NCBI GenBank assembly: GCA_016795285.1
Contig: JAEUIC010000025.1
Span: 62,001-126,000 of the forward strand
Length of the DNA stretch: 64,000 nucleotides
Reading direction: 5' to 3'
Source: Planctomycetota bacterium
GTDB taxonomy: Bacteria; Planctomycetota; B15-G4; SIAN01
A program made the position numbers and the translations under genes. A model generated the notes under the pieces. That model searched no databases, was not told the DNA's origin, and was given only the letters and a program-made list of their open reading frames with translations. Each line of letters starts with the position of its first letter. Position 1 is the first letter of the stretch. This document shows positions 62,804-64,000 of this stretch, one piece after another.

Positions 62804-63457
62804 TTGAAGCCCTCCACGAACGATTCCGCCGTTGCAAGGAGCGCGCTGGCCGCCGTGCTGGCCTGCGCGGGGTGCGGCGGAGCGCCGGAGGGGGCGCCCG
62901 AGGTGCCGGGAGTCCCCGCCACGGCAGCGAAGGCGCCAGGCGAAGAGAAGACGGAGCCGCAGGAGCGGAAGGTGACGATCAACGACCGCCGGCTCGGCGA
63001 CGAGGAACTCGCCCAGTTCGAGCAGGCGTACCGGATCCGGATCCCCGATGCGGACTACTGGTACGACCCGGTGCTCGGTGCCTGGGGTGGCAAGGGCGGC
63101 CCCACCGCGGGCCTGACGTTGCCCGGACTCGACTGGGGAGGCCCGCTCCGTGCGGATGCATCGGCCGGTGACACCCGAGTCTTCGTGAACGGGCGCGAGC
63201 TTCCCCGCGCCGATCTCCTCGCACTCGAGCGGATCACCGGGCCGATCGTGGCGGGTCGCTACTTCATCACCGCCTCGGGGATCGCCGGATTCGAGGGCGG
63301 CCCGCCGCTCTGGGACCTGAATGCGATGGCAGCGCCCGCGTACGGCGGGGGCTCGAACACGTGGCAGTCGCGGATCCTCGGCTCGAGCGGCTTCTCCGAC
63401 GGCACCACCAGCGCCGTCTTCCTTCCCAACGGCGGCATCGTCAGTACCGGCGAGTAG
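62804..63457 (+). CDS. Hypothetical lipoprotein
   Basis: A 217-residue protein starting at TTG (GAGGAG nine bases upstream), with signal peptide and lipobox LACAGC, then a Pro/Ala/Glu-rich spacer (residues 25-50). The mature part holds RIRIPDADYWYDPVLGAWGG, then TRVFVNGRELPRADLLALER and GRYFITASGIAGFEGGPPLW. The V-F-V-N-G-R-E-L element is seen in small secreted bacterial proteins of unknown role. The end is rich in Gly and Ser. Converges with the TolC-family gene. Confidence 0.7.
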   Translation: MKPSTNDSAVARSALAAVLACAGCGGAPEGAPEVPGVPATAAKAPGEEKTEPQERKVTINDRRLGDEELAQFEQAYRIRIPDADYWYDPVLGAWGGKGGPTAGLTLPGLDWGGPLRADASAGDTRVFVNGRELPRADLLALERITGPIVAGRYFITASGIAGFEGGPPLWDLNAMAAPAYGGGSNTWQSRILGSSGFSDGTTSAVFLPNGGIVSTGE

Positions 63458-63515
63458 CGCGGCGAAGCCGACCGCGCCGTCGGACGCCGCGCGCGCCGCC
63501 AGCGCAGCGCGACGA

Positions 63516-64000
63516 CTAACGCAACGCGCCCGCTTCGACCGCCTCGATCTCGACGGAGACGCCGTACTGGCGCGCGAGGTCGCCCTTCGCGCGCGAGAGG
63601 CCGGCGCGCAGCACCTCGTACTGGGTGATGGCGGCGGTCTCGCGGTCGCGCGCCTCGAAGAGGTCGCGCTGCGCCTCGCGCACCTGGAAGGTGGTCGAGT
63701 GCTCGTTCTCGAGGCGGGTGAGCTCCGCCTGGTACTGCTCCTCGGCCAAGAGCCGCGCCTGGCGCGCCGCCGCGTAGGCCGCTTCGGCGTCGTTGACGTC
63801 GCGCACCGCGCCGCGCAGCTCCTGGACGATCGCCATGCGCCGCTCGAGCAGCGCCATCAGCGAGCGCTCCTTCTCGATCTGCGCGCGCCGCTCGCCCGCC
63901 TCGCCGGCCCGATTGCCGATCGGATGGGCGAAGTCGACGCCGAGCGACCACTGGTCGAACTCGCGGTCGCGGATCTGGCCGAGGCTCTCGCCCCAGAGGT
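63516..64000 (-). CDS. TolC-family outer-membrane efflux protein (partial)
   Basis: The frame enters from the right edge, so only the C-terminal 160 residues are present. QWSLGVDFAHPIGNRAGEAG, followed by a long heptad-rich helix (ERRAQIEKERSLMALLERRM, AEAAYAAARQARLLAEEQYQ) and ENEHSTTFQVREAQRDLFEA, is the second repeat of the TolC channel fold, including the beta-strand pair with the P-I-G-N-R turn. Such proteins form the outer-membrane duct of efflux pumps or type I secretion; the pump partner is not in the window. Confidence 0.88.
   Translation of the reverse strand, partial: LWGESLGQIRDREFDQWSLGVDFAHPIGNRAGEAGERRAQIEKERSLMALLERRMAIVQELRGAVRDVNDAEAAYAAARQARLLAEEQYQAELTRLENEHSTTFQVREAQRDLFEARDRETAAITQYEVLRAGLSRAKGDLARQYGVSVEIEAVEAGALR

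Overview
The window is a very GC-rich bacterial chromosome segment (visibly around 70 % G+C, not computed). It is densely coded on both strands and shows no rRNA operon, CRISPR array, prophage or insertion sequence. Very large secreted FG-GAP/beta-propeller proteins, many lipoproteins, RNA-polymerase-type promoters of the TTGACC-N17-TAYAAA kind, and a C-terminal module beginning with GSGTPGKGG all recall deep-branching Planctomycetota. That assignment is inference, because no rRNA or ribosomal protein gene is present to test it.

Layout. 1-5.5 kb: a YbhN-like membrane protein (cut by the window edge), a DUF366-like protein, a lipoprotein, tmRNA (ssrA), a polytopic membrane protein and smpB, all on the minus strand. 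5.6-13.2 kb: tRNA-Leu(CAG), a PHP-type lipoprotein, two polytopic membrane proteins with a DegT/DnrJ aminotransferase, and an exported protein. 13.3-18.4 kb: a tight minus-strand operon CPBP protease-ubiX-ubiA-holA-mutL. 18.7-29.9 kb: three huge paralogous Gly-rich beta-propeller lipoproteins, with ubiE/menG between the first two. 30.3-36.7 kb: ruvB, a SpoIID-like protein and tgt on plus, larC on minus, and a HEAT-repeat protein on plus. 36.8-43.4 kb: a 13-motif FG-GAP protein, phosphomannomutase/phosphoglucomutase, threonine aldolase and a class I aminotransferase.

43.4-48.9 kb: a response regulator, SpoIIE-type phosphatase and anti-sigma kinase group, an amidase lipoprotein, uppP, and an HTH-receiver fusion. 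49.2-52.3 kb: tRNA-Val(GAC) with a C at position 33, and an FG-GAP protein built of seven near-identical 201-bp repeats. 52.4-57.6 kb: an alpha/beta-hydrolase lipoprotein and a pst phosphate-transport operon. Its first gene is one open frame joining an ArsR-type DNA-binding domain to a PstS lipoprotein, behind a 32-bp inverted repeat that looks like its own operator. 57.8-64 kb: a DegP/HtrA protease, a polysaccharide-lyase-like protein, two tandem small membrane proteins, nadD, a lipoprotein and a TolC-family protein (cut by the window edge).

Working together. The ubiX/ubiA/ubiE genes point to menaquinone-type quinone synthesis. uppP, the SpoIID-like protein and the amidase point to envelope peptidoglycan work. 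ssrA/smpB form the trans-translation pair. The most unusual element is the arsR::pstS fusion with its operator, apparently replacing the usual PhoU/PhoBR logic. Next are the three giant paralogous lipoproteins with matching promoters.
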